The position numbers and the translations under genes were made by a program. From the NCBI GenBank assembly GCA_964036275.1, contig OZ038440.1, positions 9,027,690-9,091,689 of the forward strand: a stretch of DNA of 64,000 nucleotides, in the 5' to 3' direction. The stretch's first letter is position 1; each line of letters begins with the position of its first letter. Source of the stretch: Litoditis marina. Taxonomy: Eukaryota; Nematoda; Chromadorea; Rhabditida; Rhabditidae. Positions 1-12,998 of the stretch are shown here, one piece after another. Under the pieces are notes generated by a model. It was not told the DNA's origin. It searched no databases and was given only the letters and a program-made list of their open reading frames with translations.

Positions 1-84
1 ATGCCTCTCAATCAATGATAGTACAAGAAATCCAAGTGAATAACGAAAAGACTACAAAAATAATCAATTTTCGCTTCCACTCAC

Positions 85-3000
85 TGGGTAATCCCTGCAG
101 ATCTTGATACAGCATCAGCTCACTCAAGGGAGGCATCTCAGCGAACTTTGACGCGAACAAATACTGAATTGAAAAATGTTGTTAATGCAGCATTTTCACT
201 ATTTGAATTTTAAAATGATAAAAACAATACTTTTTGCGTGAGTGCATTAGCAAATAGTTAGAATACCACAACTTTAGATGTAAGCATAACACGTGAAGGT
301 GAAACAGCTCATTGGGAAACTAAATAGACTAGACATGTCGACCTAAGTGAATGAATTCAATCGAAAGACTACCTGTAGATTGGGAAGTACCGCCGGCTGC
401 ACACCGCACTGTAGATAATGCAAGACGAGTAGAATCAAGGAATAACTGAAACGAGAGTTTCACTCAGAAGTAAAAGTATACCGCCAGTGTTAAGCGAGTC
501 AAATGCACCTCAAATCCAACTGTAAACTCCATCGAATACCATAACTTACAGACGATCAATCCGAAAAACTATTCTAGTTTGGCTTGGGCAGAAAAATGCC
601 TAGTTTCGAAATCAATGTAAGGTTGCTACAAATGAGTGGGGGATCGAGTTCAGGGTTCTTCGTTTCAAAAAATCATCGTAATTTCGGGTTTCGTTGCTGA
701 ATAATGAACACATACCTGTTAAATGTTCCTGACATGGCATCACTGATTCCATTCGCGATTGCCCAATGTTTCACGAGAAGGCCCAGAGCGGGAAAGCGGG
801 AGTCGACACTAAACAAATCGACCGTTTCAAATCATAAGTGCAATACCTCGGTTATCTGACCCGAGGATCCTTTTCGTTCGACTCGTTTAAAGCGTCCCCT
901 CATCAACTTTTTCAACAATACTGGGTTAGGTGAATGATTACCTAAGGGGAGGAAAGCATAACTTTTCGCATTTTTTTTCGGAGAGAATGTTTAGCAATTC
1001 AAACTATCAAACCTACACCAGTACGCAGTACCAGTCCAAAAATAGAAACTGTCGAATAAGAACAACCCAGAACTCAGCTGACAACAAGTGAAACTCTGAA
1101 CTTACCGCGAATAATAGTGTACCAGATGGGAATTGTAGATTCCGGGCGTGTTGTTGATATTGATATCAAGATCAAGTTCTTCGTATGGCGGCATCAAGTC
1201 GACTTTCATGATTGGCACCTAGAAATAACTTGTAGCCCAGTGGTTCAAAAATACCAACATTGGTGTTTGGAATCCAAACTTCGGATAAACTTCAGCTATT
1301 CCATATCACATTATGAAAATCGTCTTGAAAACAGGTTTTTGGATAGAAGCCTCAATTTCCTAGTATGGAACAGTAGACAAACAAGCTGAGCTGCTCACCT
1401 TTGCTGGAATAACTTGACTTCTCTTGACCAATCGTCTCAGACCAGGCACTCCTCTCGTCATACCGTTCAACTTACGGAGAATGCGAACCGCAGAACTGAA
1501 TCGAGGAAACGAAAGAATTAGAGAAATATTGCTGTGTATGAATAGAAACCACAAAACCCGAATTGGTTAGTGATGAGTAATGTCATTGTATAAAAACGAG
1601 CAACACTAATAACCCGATTTTTGAGCTGGTAACCGAAACCGAGAGTTGGAGACACATATGAATAAATTAACAGTAACTTGGTTTGGCCTGGACTCCTCAA
1701 TTAGACAAGTTGCGTAGAAATATAGATTTATCCCTGTTGTATTGGATTTATTACGTGATATTAGAATGCAAATACTTTATTATGTAATCGAATAGAATGT
1801 ACCTTCTATCGAAATCAAAGTCGTCATGCGTGCCCTCCCGCGGGACACACAGACACAGATCCATATCCGAGTTGTAGCTGCCGCAGCCGTTGATCGTGGA
1901 GCCGACCGCGTACATTTGGATGTTCTGTCGCGGGAAAGCCTAGAAAAGTGTTACAATAAGTAAACAATTCTAAGTATGGTGAAGTTATATGTATTAGATA
2001 AAGTATACATCAAGAAAGGTTAAATATATTATAATGATACTAATTAAGATGCAAATGTGCGATTGATGAACTTGTACTAAATTGAGCAGTTTTCATGTAA
2101 TTTGGAATGACGCAGTAACGCCCGACAATGATAAGAGTCGGTTAAAACTTGTAACATATATATATATATATTGAGATAGCACACACTACTTTTGTACTTA
2201 CGTGCTTGAACTCTCTCAACAGCAGTTCTCGTACTTTCATCTTCCAGGCGTACACATCGTCGTTCTGAAACAAATTAAGCACTGGCCAGGCAGCGAATAA
2301 TTTGAAATTAAAATTAAAAATGATTATTCCAAAACGCAATTATAAAATTTAAGTGACCTCTTCACATGATAAAATTAATGGTTGGTTATGTCGAGGGTGG
2401 AAAATATATCACTATAGTCTAGTTGCTGGAGTTGGACTCTTTAGTTTAGCGCATATTCACAGAATAACAAAAGAAAAAACATTCCTACCTGGCCATTGGT
2501 GTGATAGTGGTGCCAGATTTCATCCGATAACTGCTTACACGCGTCCGAATACCTGAGAATAAAGTTCTTCAACCACAATCTATTGAATGAGCTCAAAAAG
2601 CCAGATCATCTTTAAACTTCAAAACGGATATCGGAATTCCTCTTGCAAGAGAACGCAACCCAAGCTACATCTACCACCAAATCACATGACCATTCTTGTC
2701 ACAAGTGGAAAACGGGGAAAAAAATTCGAGTCAATTTCACATTTTCTGTTCATTCTCTATAGCTTGAACACATAAAAACTTACAGCGCTTAGTCATTTAA
2801 CGTACCTGCAATTATTCAATGAAAGATTTGGAAAACGTAAACGGTAATTGCTATCATTTGATGACGAACGAAGAAAATTTCAAGTGTTCAGTGGATCAAA
2901 AAAAAGGAGCTACAACTGAAAAAACGAACCTTTCTATATATTTTGTAACCTTCGTCTGAGAGGCCGGCGTTCCACAATACTCCACTCCGAGAAGCGTTTT

Positions 3001-6000
3001 CTCAAAGTCCAGTGGGATATTATTCGTCTCACACCAGCTGGCAAGACTGTCGAGCCCTTAAAGAAGGACGATTATGTGGTCCAATCGCAACGCTTCAGTC
3101 CTTTAAACTACAATACGTTTTTCCATTGCAGTTTAAAGGGCCGTTGACACGGGATTGGTCCACATAATCGCCCTTCTTTGAACAGACTTTATGAAGTACA
3201 GCAAGATGAGATTTCCACAGAATAAGCAAAAAAAGTAATGAGTTTTTCGAATGTCTGTGTAAAAAAATTACGATTAAACAGATTATCGTGCATTATATAA
3301 AAGCATACCTCCAAAAGCGGCGTTTTCTGTGAGATTATCCCACATCACTAGAAACTCTGTTCGTTCTACTCCGTTTCCCACAGTTTGACCACCGCTAGGC
3401 ATCGCCACCGGGAAATCGTCATTCGAAACGTTGAGGGAAACTGCGGCAGACGAGACCTGGATATGGCTAATGAACCAATGCACGAAATAGTCTAACTGAA
3501 GAAATGGATTGTAAACTATACTGTTTGAAATCGGAAAAAAAACTATCAAGAAGGATGAAGTTGTCTGCTTTTGGATACTTTCCCAACGACAATCTGGTGG
3601 ATGTGCAATTAGTCAAGGGAGATGGACTGTTTTTATAAACGGAAAATGCAACCGAATAATCCATCCAGTATAGATCCGTTTTTTATTTTTTTTAAAATAC
3701 TACACGCACTTTCGAAAAAAAAAACAGATCTACCTTTTTAGTAAACTCGGGCGTCTCTTCAACCAAAATGTCATCATCAGAGTCGGAATCATTGATACAG
3801 ATCACATCGCTGTCATTCGTTGAATCCAAGATCGATGCTGAAAAGAAATAATTGCGTATTAGAATAAAACTTAGTGTAACAAAACCAATTATTAGTATCT
3901 CATCAAAACATCGGACAAAAAAACTGACACAGAAGCAGAATGAATGATAAACCATTTATGTAAGTGCCTTCGTCTAATTTTCATAGTTCTCAGAGGGGTT
4001 CAAGTGATATGAAGACCCAACCCTCTGAGAACAACAACAACAACGTCGAAACGACTTTGAGGGGCACCTTTCACTGAGCACGAAACTTCCTAATACCATT
4101 TCTGTTCAGTTCAGTTGAACGTTGGAAAAGTATAAGCATGCACCAGTAAGGTCAGACTATTTGACAAAAAGAGTCCGTTTTTAGATAAAGAGACGTGAAA
4201 ATTAATGAATTTGCATAAAAAATAGACAAATTTACTAGTTTTCGGCGAAAACTAGATAATTTTTTTGTGGCTGGCCGGACAACTTTACTAGGGGGTAAGC
4301 GTATAACTCACCATTTGCTTGTGGGAGCGGATTGGCAGACTCCTCACTAGCTTCGCCATTCTTTCTCTTCTTCTCCGAGGGACCGCCATCACCATTCTCG
4401 CCCAGTTTCCTCTTTTGACCAGCCTAGATTACAGGAAATAACTCTTCTAAACAAACTTCACTCAGAGGTCGGAAGATCCGATGATCGACACAAGAATCCG
4501 GGTTTATGAGAAATCCAAAAAACTGAATAAGAATTAGTTTAAGACTATTCATGCAAAAAAGGAAGAAATCTAATACCTCGGTGAATATACTAGTAGAAAT
4601 GGTAGTTGAAGATGCATCTTTCAGAAATCCGTACTCCCTGCGTTTCAACGAGTTCTTCACTTCATTTCTGAGATGTTTTGCCCACGGCTTCTCCTGAGGA
4701 TTCTGATCCATATGACTCACCTAAGAAAAAAATGGAAAATTAGAATAATGACGAGTTGAGCAAGTTTCGATGTCTTACGATGAATCTAAGCGCATAGTCT
4801 TTCACTTAAATTACGTTATACCAGCTAAAGCTAAGATCCGCACGCACAACGCATGATATTCCGCAAACTGTACTACAAAATCACAACAATGACTGATCAA
4901 ACTCGATGGTAAGTTTGAGAAAGGGATATTTCACATTCACAATCGATTGTTTGGGAGGTGAAGGTGAGAGCCTCATCCCTCATTTTTTTTCAAGAATCAC
5001 ACCATTGATTAACTTTCATTCAATCATGTGAACAAAAAATTAAGCTCACCTCCTTCAGACCAGCGTATGCTTCGGTGTTCAAATGAGACTCGATAAGGCG
5101 GCAAACACTAACGATTTCGTTGATCTCGTTTTCGGCAGAGTTCTAAACACAAATTGAAACATTATAATATAATAATGTGGAGATTTGGGCCATATTAGAT
5201 ATCTCAACAGAAAAGATGCGAATTCAGTTTCTACGTTTCAAGTTAACGGGAACATTAAGTTGCTATTAACGACGGACTTTAGTCGAGAACGTCGCCCATT
5301 TCATATGCCATTGAGTTCAATAGAAGTATGTTCGAAAAAATTCAAATAAGGTCAAGTTTTATAATCATGTTCCAGGTTCCAGGATTCCAGCCCCTTTGAT
5401 CAATAGAAATTGATCTCCAAAAATCTATACACATTGAATTGAATCACTTGCTGAAAAAAGAATCCATTGGCGTCGTGTCAATTCTGGGTAAAAAATGAGA
5501 TGAAGACTTATAAACTCACCCATTTTATTCGAATTGCTTTGATGCTTTCCTTTGAGATGAATCCGTTATCAAAGAAGGAAACGAAATTCCAAGCTGCGTT
5601 CGCTTCAGCCTCTCTGCAATAAAATTCTGAGTGAAAAATAGAAGCTAGTGCACACACACACGAGCAATGTTGTACTAATTTCGGTTCTTTTTTTCCATTG
5701 AAACACCCGAAACCGTCCACCATTATCACTATGCAGATCTATATTTGGTCTCTGATTGAAAGGAACTACGTTTTGTAAAATTTTCTGGCTGTTTAGCTAC
5801 GATTGGTAGATTCGGTGTGAGGACGATAATATTGAAACTGAAATCTCTAATCTCAATTTTCATAATACTTCAACAAAATACATTTAAGCCTCCAATTCTC
5901 AATATATGAAGTTCAACTTCAACTCACTTGTAGTTATTGCCAACACCTTTGCATCCGAGAACAATGAAAGGAATTCCCGAGAAGGCTGCAGTTACCTCGG

Positions 6001-6705
6001 TCATCTTGGCATCACCTGGAAATATTCAAACGAATAAGATCCACCACGTATCCAGTTTTAAATTAATTAAAAAGTTGCGCAACAGCGGAATTCAAGAAAA
6101 GCTGACCAAGACCAAAATGAAAACTGAGCCTCAAAAGAATTAAGACCTCACAAACGGAATTCAATTGTTTAATTCTTAGTTAAATCGAGAATACCGTAAC
6201 ATAATATTAGTCAACGGTAACCGGTAACTCGGAACAGAAAATCTTTGTTATTTTGCCAGTTTCATGGATGAACGAATGAGATTGAATGAAGAGTAATACA
6301 TATGATCATTTGAAGAACTACGAACTACCTGCAGCGGGCAAAACCCTTCGGGTATGGATGAGTTCCTTGCCCCACACATCTTGCACTTTTCGCAAAAACT
6401 CGAACTTGTCCTCTCTGCAATAAGAACTTTGAAGAACGCCAGTGGCGATAATTTCGCGCAAAGTTTTTTAGCATGGCATAGCCCGTTAATGATTAACAAA
6501 ACATCGCACAAACGAAGCTTAGAACCTTCCAGAATCTTACTTCTGTTTGGCGAATCTATTGTTTTGAACAATGTTGTTCTCTTCTAGAAGTGTCGCAGGT
6601 ATCTTAGATAGTGAGTCAAAGGAAACCTTACTTGGCTTCTACTACTCCGCGCTGCTCCTGCTCATACTTACGAGCCTTCTTGCGAGCATTCTTGCCTTTC
6701 GCCAT
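85..6705 (-). CDS. GLD-2-like non-canonical poly(A) polymerase, 3' end outside window
   Basis: Eighteen phase-consistent exons: 6632-6705, 6329-6414, 5928-6015, 5520-5613, 5050-5142, 4577-4720, 4312-4423, 3734-3837, 3309-3495, 2930-3056, 2489-2552, 2202-2264, 1803-1939, 1399-1495, 1106-1218, 716-808, 373-445, 85-163 (about 609 codons). The nucleotidyltransferase core shows the GS motif (residues 425-426), D437-x-D439 and a third acidic position near D508 before ININNTPGIYNSH, which is the GLD-2/TENT2 pattern. GLD-2 enzymes add poly(A) tails to mRNAs in the cytoplasm, usually with an RNA-binding partner. Exons 2-4 hold a segment ending GVGNNYKEAEANAAWNF that resembles a double-stranded-RNA-binding fold. 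Basic clusters near residues 196-212 could be a nuclear signal. Start: first ATG after a TTTCTTACAG splice site at 6715, likely trans-spliced. I am sure of the catalytic part and less sure that the first nine exons belong to the same gene. Confidence 0.8.
3057..3184. mobile_element. TTAA-type inverted-repeat element, copy 1
   Basis: A foldback of about 125 bp. Its ends AGAAGGACGATTATGTGG and the reverse complement are flanked by TTAA on the left and TTGA on the right. It lies in intron 9 of the GLD-2-like gene and abuts the acceptor of exon 10. It has no coding capacity, so it is non-autonomous. Two other loci carry the same family (57492-57743 and 59456-59586). Confidence 0.8.
4145..4290. 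repeat. Dispersed repeat shared with 32455-32598
   Basis: Both copies share the order: AAGGT-CGACTATT-GACAAA, an ACATGAAAA/ACGTGAAAA block, a TTGCAT-AAAAA block, GACAAAT, TTTTCG and a final ACAAATTTACTAGG/ACAACTTTACTAGG. Each lies in an intron, close to a splice site of a different gene. No terminal inverted repeats were obvious. Confidence 0.6.
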
Positions 6706-6748
6706 AGATATTACCTGTAAGAAACGCATAGAACTCAAGAAACGTATG

Positions 6749-6751
<3 letters not shown>

Positions 6752-6832
<81 letters not shown>
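6752..6832. repeat. (GA)n microsatellite
   Basis: An uninterrupted AG dinucleotide run of about 80 bases, starting about 45 bases upstream of the GLD-2-like start codon. It lies in the divergent intergenic region shared with the first Ly6 gene. Confidence 0.95.
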
Positions 6833-6835
<3 letters not shown>

Positions 6836-7190
6836 CGGTTCATTCTAATTCTATATCAACTAGTCAAAATTGACGGAAAATCAGCATAATGCAAATCCTC
6901 AAATTTCGTTTCAGACAAAAAAGCACTAGTTCTAAGAATATAGAACGTGATATAAAATCAACTTCAAATCAAATTAAAAATATTGATCCATCCATAAATT
7001 TAAAACTTTGCATAACGGCGCAGTTTTTAACGGGCGGGAACTGTTCTGCACTGTCTGCATGCTTTGAGTTATACAACGGGTGTCTTGTAAATATAGGGTA
7101 CACTACCGTAGTCTTTGAACCAAAACCGATCTGCTAATACGTCACAACTCGCCTACCTTTATGTAAATTCACGCATGTATTTCGTTATCA

Positions 7191-7238
<48 letters not shown>

Positions 7239-7983
7239 CTCTCTCTCTCTCTTTCTTTCTTTCTCTCTTTCTTTCTTTCTTTCTCTCTCTCTTTCTTTCT
7301 CTCTCTCTCTTTCCCTTTCTTTCTTTCTCTCTCTCTCTCTTTCTCCCTCTCTCTTTCTTTCTCTCCTCTTTCTTTTTTCTTTCTTCCTCTTTTCTTTCTT
7401 CCTTTCTCTCTTTCTTTCTTTTTTATTTTCCATTCTCACTCTCTTGGCTTTTCCTTCCTAAGAACGTCGTATCTGATCATTTTCGATAAGTTAAGATGTA
7501 ATGTTTTATGTTATCAGTTGCATCTCCACAGGGAAAACAGATCATTTCAATCAACAGCTGTGAAATGTGATTTTCACAGCTACAAGACCACCATGAATGA
7601 AACACCATCTTTCTATTTGAATGGTGGCGCATTAGTTCACTTGTTTGCATAAATTTTCACATCCTAGTTCGCTCACATTTACATCTTTTTTATAACAATT
7701 TTATCTAAAAGCACATTTGTAAGCCGGTGAGTTAGGAACTGTAACCATTACCTATTACCTTCGAACTCTGGCTACAACAAGAGAATGATTAGAATCCAAA
7801 TAAATTTACACAAATATTTCATTCGAATTTGCTTTCCTTCTGAGATCCCAATTATTCGTGATTTGTTGCACGAAACTGCCATCTTTACAATTCACTCAAT
7901 GCGTTGAACTCATCAATGATCATGTTCTTACCCTTGTCACAATTTCATCTCCATTACGAATCGCAGCACATTATTCGTTACAG
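6833..7983. other. Divergent intergenic region
   Basis: Lies between the GLD-2-like gene (minus) and the first Ly6 gene (plus). It holds a pyrimidine tract at 7191-7446 and otherwise AT-rich sequence. I see no gene. Core promoter elements could not be identified. Confidence 0.6.
7191..7446. repeat. Long CT/CTTT low-complexity tract
   Basis: About 250 bases of almost pure pyrimidine on the plus strand, built from CTCT and CTTT units. Open frames through it on either strand are low-complexity artefacts. Confidence 0.95.
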
Positions 7984-9860
7984 ATGCTTTTGTATCTCGT
8001 GTTATTGGAAGTTTTCCAATTTGCCCTGTCCTCCCACTACTGTTACCAATGTGCGACGAATAACGCAATTTTGGTAAGTTTGGTTTGCAACATTCCTGAA
8101 AAGCTGATGAATTTTGCTGTTAAACTAAATCATTTCGAGAAAAATATCGGAGCGTTTAATGATTTTTCTTGAAACACTGCTGCTAGTGAGGAAGTATGTG
8201 CTCAGTGAACGGTGCCACTCAAAATCGTTGTATTAGTGTTATATTTATTCAAAACATACATATAATAATATTTGCTTCGTCGTGAGCAATGTCTGAAAAA
8301 ATGAATGTTCCAAACAGTGTCGCTGGTTGATCTACGACAAACTGAATGAAAGTAGTTGGAAACGAAAAACTGGAACGAACCAGAACTTAGAATTTTCAGA
8401 ATTGGTCTCGCTACAAGTTGCCTACCGAACGGGGCGACAGCTTGGCTGGAGACAATGACTGTTTCGACGATCACACCGTCAGTGGCTACAAGTCATGCCA
8501 AGGTGTCTGTGTCACGGTTAACATCACGATTGGAGAAGGAGAATACGAGAAATCTATTGGTTCGTTGCTCTCTAAAAAAATCAGTTTCACACCAAAATTG
8601 AACAAAAAGGTAGATTCCGTAAATTTAGGCTCAGAGTTGTAGTTCAGCCTTGGACTGGTAAGCCATAAAAGAGTGACGTTATGAGCTATTTAGTAATCAA
8701 TATTCATGAACTCATGATAAGTCGAAATCATCAGTTAAGTACAGTTACGCTAAATCTAACATCACACCATAGAATCATCCTTCGTTTCAGCCTGCTATTT
8801 ATTGATCTTTTCCAAACTAAATGTGGTTTATTATTGTGGTAATGAACAAGTATGATTCTAGAAAGTACAGGCAACTTGGCTTGACAACCAGAATGAATGT
8901 ATAAAGTTTATATAGATTGTTATTTAAAACGAGCAGTTTTTTTGAATTCGTTCCAGCCGTTGTGCGAGATTGTCATCGAACGCCCGACAACTTCGAAGAA
9001 TTGTCGAACCACACCACTACCAACTGTATCACCGAAAAGGTTGAAGTCAGGAAAAGAACGTGAGATCACTATTTGTAGTTTGATCGCTAAGAACATTAGT
9101 CCAATATAATTGTAGTTTGCTCACTAAATACAGCAGAAAGCTTGCCATCGCCCTGTAATCGTAGTAGAAACACAGTGGTTCCTTTTTTTCCCGGAGTTCT
9201 TTTTTCAGGTACATCAAGAGAAGTTGCTACTGTACCTCGGACTACTGTAATGGACAATCTCCCCGCACTCATCGCAGACCTTCCCTCAGGCGCCCATTTC
9301 CACGACCGGATGCGAATTCAGGTTCTGAACCAAAGAAACTCTATATTTTAGGTCGATATGAAAATTTGGACATTCAAAACAATTGTGAAAGTGGCACTCA
9401 TTTTCTGGTGTGAAAATTTGTGACAGCGTTGTTTTTCGTATTGGAAATCCACAACTTATTCTACAACAGGAACAACATGTCACTTTAAAAAAGAAAAAGA
9501 CTGAAAGGGCCAGGTTTTATACGAGAGGAAAAAGAGAACCGTGCAGCGTATAAAGCGTGTGCAGAGATTTTCCGGCATGCCAAAAGGCACCTTTCATAGT
9601 AGAAAATCAAACCAACTGAATAATAGCCTGAACACCGAATACGTCGTAATATAACCATCGGATCGATTGTCATTTGAAGCAAAAACAGTACAGTAAAATA
9701 GTGGGTTTGCAGTTTTACTAATTTTCAATATTTTTTCTCAGGTTCAGCTAAAACCGAAGTGTGGAAGAATTGGAATGACATTTGGGAGACTATCAAGCAG
9801 TATCTGAAGAGTGTAGCTTCTTCTCTGTGGAAGAAACTCCAGCAGCCTAGACAGCAATAA
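7984..9860 (+). CDS. Ly6/three-finger secreted protein 1 (amphipathic C-terminus)
   Basis: Five exons: 7984-8073, 8400-8559, 8957-9059, 9209-9321, 9742-9860; 194 residues. A signal peptide (residues 1-17) is followed by a ten-cysteine Ly6/uPAR-type domain that opens CYQC (C20, C23) and closes with CYC, four residues and CN. Ly6 proteins are small extracellular modules that bind receptors or channels. ATG directly follows an AG acceptor (CGTTACAG), suggesting trans-splicing. Exons 1-3 match the downstream paralogue exactly in length and phase (90, 160 and 103 bases), so the two arose by tandem duplication. Unlike the paralogue, the last exon encodes no hydrophobic GPI signal. It encodes a Trp- and Lys-rich stretch with VWKNWNDIWETIKQYL, which could form an amphipathic helix. 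This protein is probably secreted. Confidence 0.8.
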
Positions 9861-9864
9861 TAAA
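9859..9864 (+). terminator. Polyadenylation signal AATAAA
   Basis: AATAAA overlaps the stop codon of the first Ly6 gene, implying a very short 3' UTR. Confidence 0.5.
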
Positions 9865-10008
9865 CGTTTCAAACTCTGTTGATTCAAAAATAAGAAATTT
9901 TCGGGCACACTTGTAAAAATTGAAGTTTCACGCCTCACTGCAGTTGTGTGCACCTCAACGTTGCACTTCAGCACCCCACCCAAGCTAAAACTTGAAATAT
10001 CTTGAAGA

Positions 10009-10088
10009 GGGGGGGGGGGGGCAGAATTGTACTTCGAAATTTAGTGTTTATCCCAACTTCGGTAGGTGGGGGCTGAGGGGGGGGGGGG
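10009..10088. repeat. Pair of poly-G tracts
   Basis: Two runs of 12-13 consecutive G (about 10009-10021 and 10077-10088), with a shorter GTGGGGG between them. Long G runs can form quadruplex structures. Confidence 0.85.
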
Positions 10089-10263
10089 TAAAACTCCAAT
10101 GATGCTAGGAGGGCGAACTTCAATACTCGTAATCATTCCTTGTTATCAAACGTGTAATTTCAAATTCGAATATCGAGGTGAACAGTTGAATAAGTGAATA
10201 AGAACTGTGTCTCATAGGTCGGGCCCGATTACCTGTTTTTAATTACGGTCTCACGAGGGCCCT

Positions 10264-10461
10264 TTCGCGTGCTCTCTCTCTCTCTCGCTTTATATGCGCA
10301 ATGACCCTCACTGACCCCCTTTGTGCCATGGCTCACACATGTGGGCTTTATATCAAGCCGGTAACATATGGCTGCGCTAAATACTCTTCTTCACACCGTC
10401 AAGCACAGGAAACAACATTTTGTTTGCACATATTTTTTCCCTCTATTTTCTCTTTCTCTCT

Positions 10462-10518
<57 letters not shown>

Positions 10519-10830
10519 GTTGTCATCTTTTTGTCTGTCATACCTCCCTCTTTCCTTCTCAGCTCCACCTTTCCTTCTTCGTTGTTCTCCTTCTCTCCAT
10601 TTCCCTTCTTCCTCTCCGTCTTTCTTTCACCGTTGATCTCTCTCTCTCCTTTTTTCTTTCTTTCTCTCCATCCCTCTCTCTCCCTCTCTATCATCATTCC
10701 TCCACTCTCCGCCTCATTTATCTCTTCTCGTCCCATTGATGGTCTCTATCTTTACAGTCTCTTTCTTCTTTTCATGGAACCATCTGCCATGACTCAATCT
10801 CTCCTCTCTCTCATTCAAACAGTATTTCTT
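10264..10830. repeat. Pyrimidine-rich low-complexity block
   Basis: CT-rich throughout, with a pure (CT)n core around 10464-10518. Plus-strand frames here translate to Ser/Leu/Phe runs and are not genes. Confidence 0.9.
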
Positions 10831-11646
10831 TCTTTCCTCCCCTCGAGAAACTGTATTGATCGAGTTGTAAACAAATTCAAAGAAAAACAACGATTTATCA
10901 ACTTTCTGATGTTATCTGAATGTATTCCACAACTCAGGAGCTGTCGCACTCATGCTCTCAGTAAAACATCTTCATTTTGTTGATAGCCAACTTTAGTCGA
11001 AACATCGTGACTTCATAAGTGATGCATTCGCTTTTTGTACAACAAATGGAATATAATGAAAAAAAAAAGAAAAATGAGTGGGAACCAAGTTATTTCTGTT
11101 TTGTTTTTTTGCTATGTTCGCAAAGTGTTTCTCTTCGAATATGTTGACATGAATATATATTGTGAGCTTCTTCCCATTTCCGAGACAATTATTTTGCCGT
11201 AACCTTAAATTTCAGATTCCTATTTTTAGTGAAAGGTCTCATGTTTCCTAGTATTACCGAACTCGCCCTCTCCCAAACTCAAACTGTGATTTGATCACTG
11301 CCTATACTATTTGAACAGAAACCCCTATTCAACAATTCAATCATGACACTAATTTGTTCAAAGGAAGTGAGTCAAACTTTGTTATACCTTCCTGATAACA
11401 AGAAAAATTTAATCCGAATCAGGAATCATCCTAATCGGTTGTTCGGGAATTTGTCGAAAATAACACGAATCGGGTAGATGATGCCATACTACGTTTTTCA
11501 ACGGTGATTCATTTACAGTCATTTGGAAATGATTTTCTTCAGCGAACCAACACAAGGAACGTTGAAACGAGATCGGGTGAGAGAGGGGATGAGAAAGAGA
11601 AAAGAAAGGAGAACAGCATTAGTTATACGGAATGAGCAAATCATCG

Positions 11647-11719
11647 TTGTAGTTTGAACACGAAACAAGCCGTAACTCACGAATTTCAACCGAAAAGCAA
11701 GGAGATCAAACTACAAACA
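11647..11719. mobile_element. TTTGTAGTTTGATC inverted-repeat element
   Basis: Left TTGTAGTTTGAAC and right GATCAAACTACAAACA form terminal inverted repeats around about 45 bases. The same element occurs at least eight times in the window. Confidence 0.8.
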
Positions 11720-12998
11720 CCGCGTGATAGGCCAGTAGGCCTGTTTTGGAAAGAGTATTCCCTATCTCAATGTTATGTGACGAAGAAAACTCGAAGCTAG
11801 AAATTCGAAACCTGAAACTGGAACTTGATGCTTTATTCCGTGTTTGCAATCGAAATGATCGATTCGGATCATTTCTGCTAAGTGAAGATGTAATGTTTTT
11901 ATGTTATCAGTTCTCATCTCAAGAGGAGAGCAGATCATTTCCGTCTACAGCTGGGCAATCTGTTGCAATTCAAAACAACCCCGAACGGGAATAAATACTA
12001 GCAAAACTGCAGTTATTTGTTTGAATGTTAATAGACACATATTTAGCCAGTCAGTAACAGTTTTTTTCCCAACTTTCATAGTTTGCGAATATTTCACTTT
12101 CAACTTCTTATTTTCAGTGACCGGTTTGCTTAAAATCAGTTTTTTTTTGCTTGAAACTTGAAATCATTTCTCAATTTTACCATACATGATGGCAGATAAT
12201 TGCAGAAATGCATACATTGACAGGAAAACTTCGCCGTATTCTTCTTCTGACTCTCACAATGATGCGCTTTTCTGTAGAACGTTATTGTGTTGAATTTTAT
12301 GACCATCTGTTGTTTGATTAGCATCTCATAAGAATACGTGTTTTCTATCACGTGTCGTTATACGTGTTGTATAGCTAACTTGTTTTCATCGCTATAAAGA
12401 GTTTTCCACATTTTTGATAAAGAACCTCATCAAGTCAACATTTTCCATTTATTTCAATATTTACACATATCACTATCATCTCTCTTCTCCTCTGTACTCA
12501 TGACCTGCATCATTAATATGTTTTCCCAAACTATTTCGCTCTGTTCAATTCGGTTACGGAGTGTGCGGTGTACCCGAAAACTAACCTCTTATCTCCTTTC
12601 CAATTTTTGATATCTCGTCGATTTGAGCCTACAAGGTGTAATTATATTAGAGCTATTTCGTACTGTTTCCTTCTGTTATAATATACCCCAAAACTAACTC
12701 ATAGTTAAATTGGCTATTTCTCGTCGATTTGCATTTACAATAGATATTAGATGTAAACTTCCGCCTGTTGCTTGCTACCAGATGGACTGTTAGATGTCTG
12801 CGTCTCTCTTGTTTGTACACTCTCTCGCTGATCTGTCTTCCAATAGTCTCCGATTATTGTTTGCCTGTCCCTCTTCTCACTAGACGAGATTGACTCTTTT
12901 CTCTATTGACCCACCACTAATACACTTCACCCCTACCTGCAAATATTCTCTAATCATCTCCCTTAATCCGTATTTTCTCGTTTTCTGTGAAATACCTT

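Noticed and set aside
1..60. Further GLD-2-like exon at the left edge
   Set aside because: A TTTTGTAG acceptor is present, but the frame in phase soon hits a stop and lacks family features.
6611..7489. Frames through the GA and CT tracts
   Set aside because: Arg/Glu or Ser/Leu/Phe repeats reflect the microsatellites, not proteins.
10301..10983. Three overlapping 110-187-codon plus frames
   Set aside because: They run through pyrimidine-rich low-complexity DNA; translation is Ser/Leu/Phe filler.
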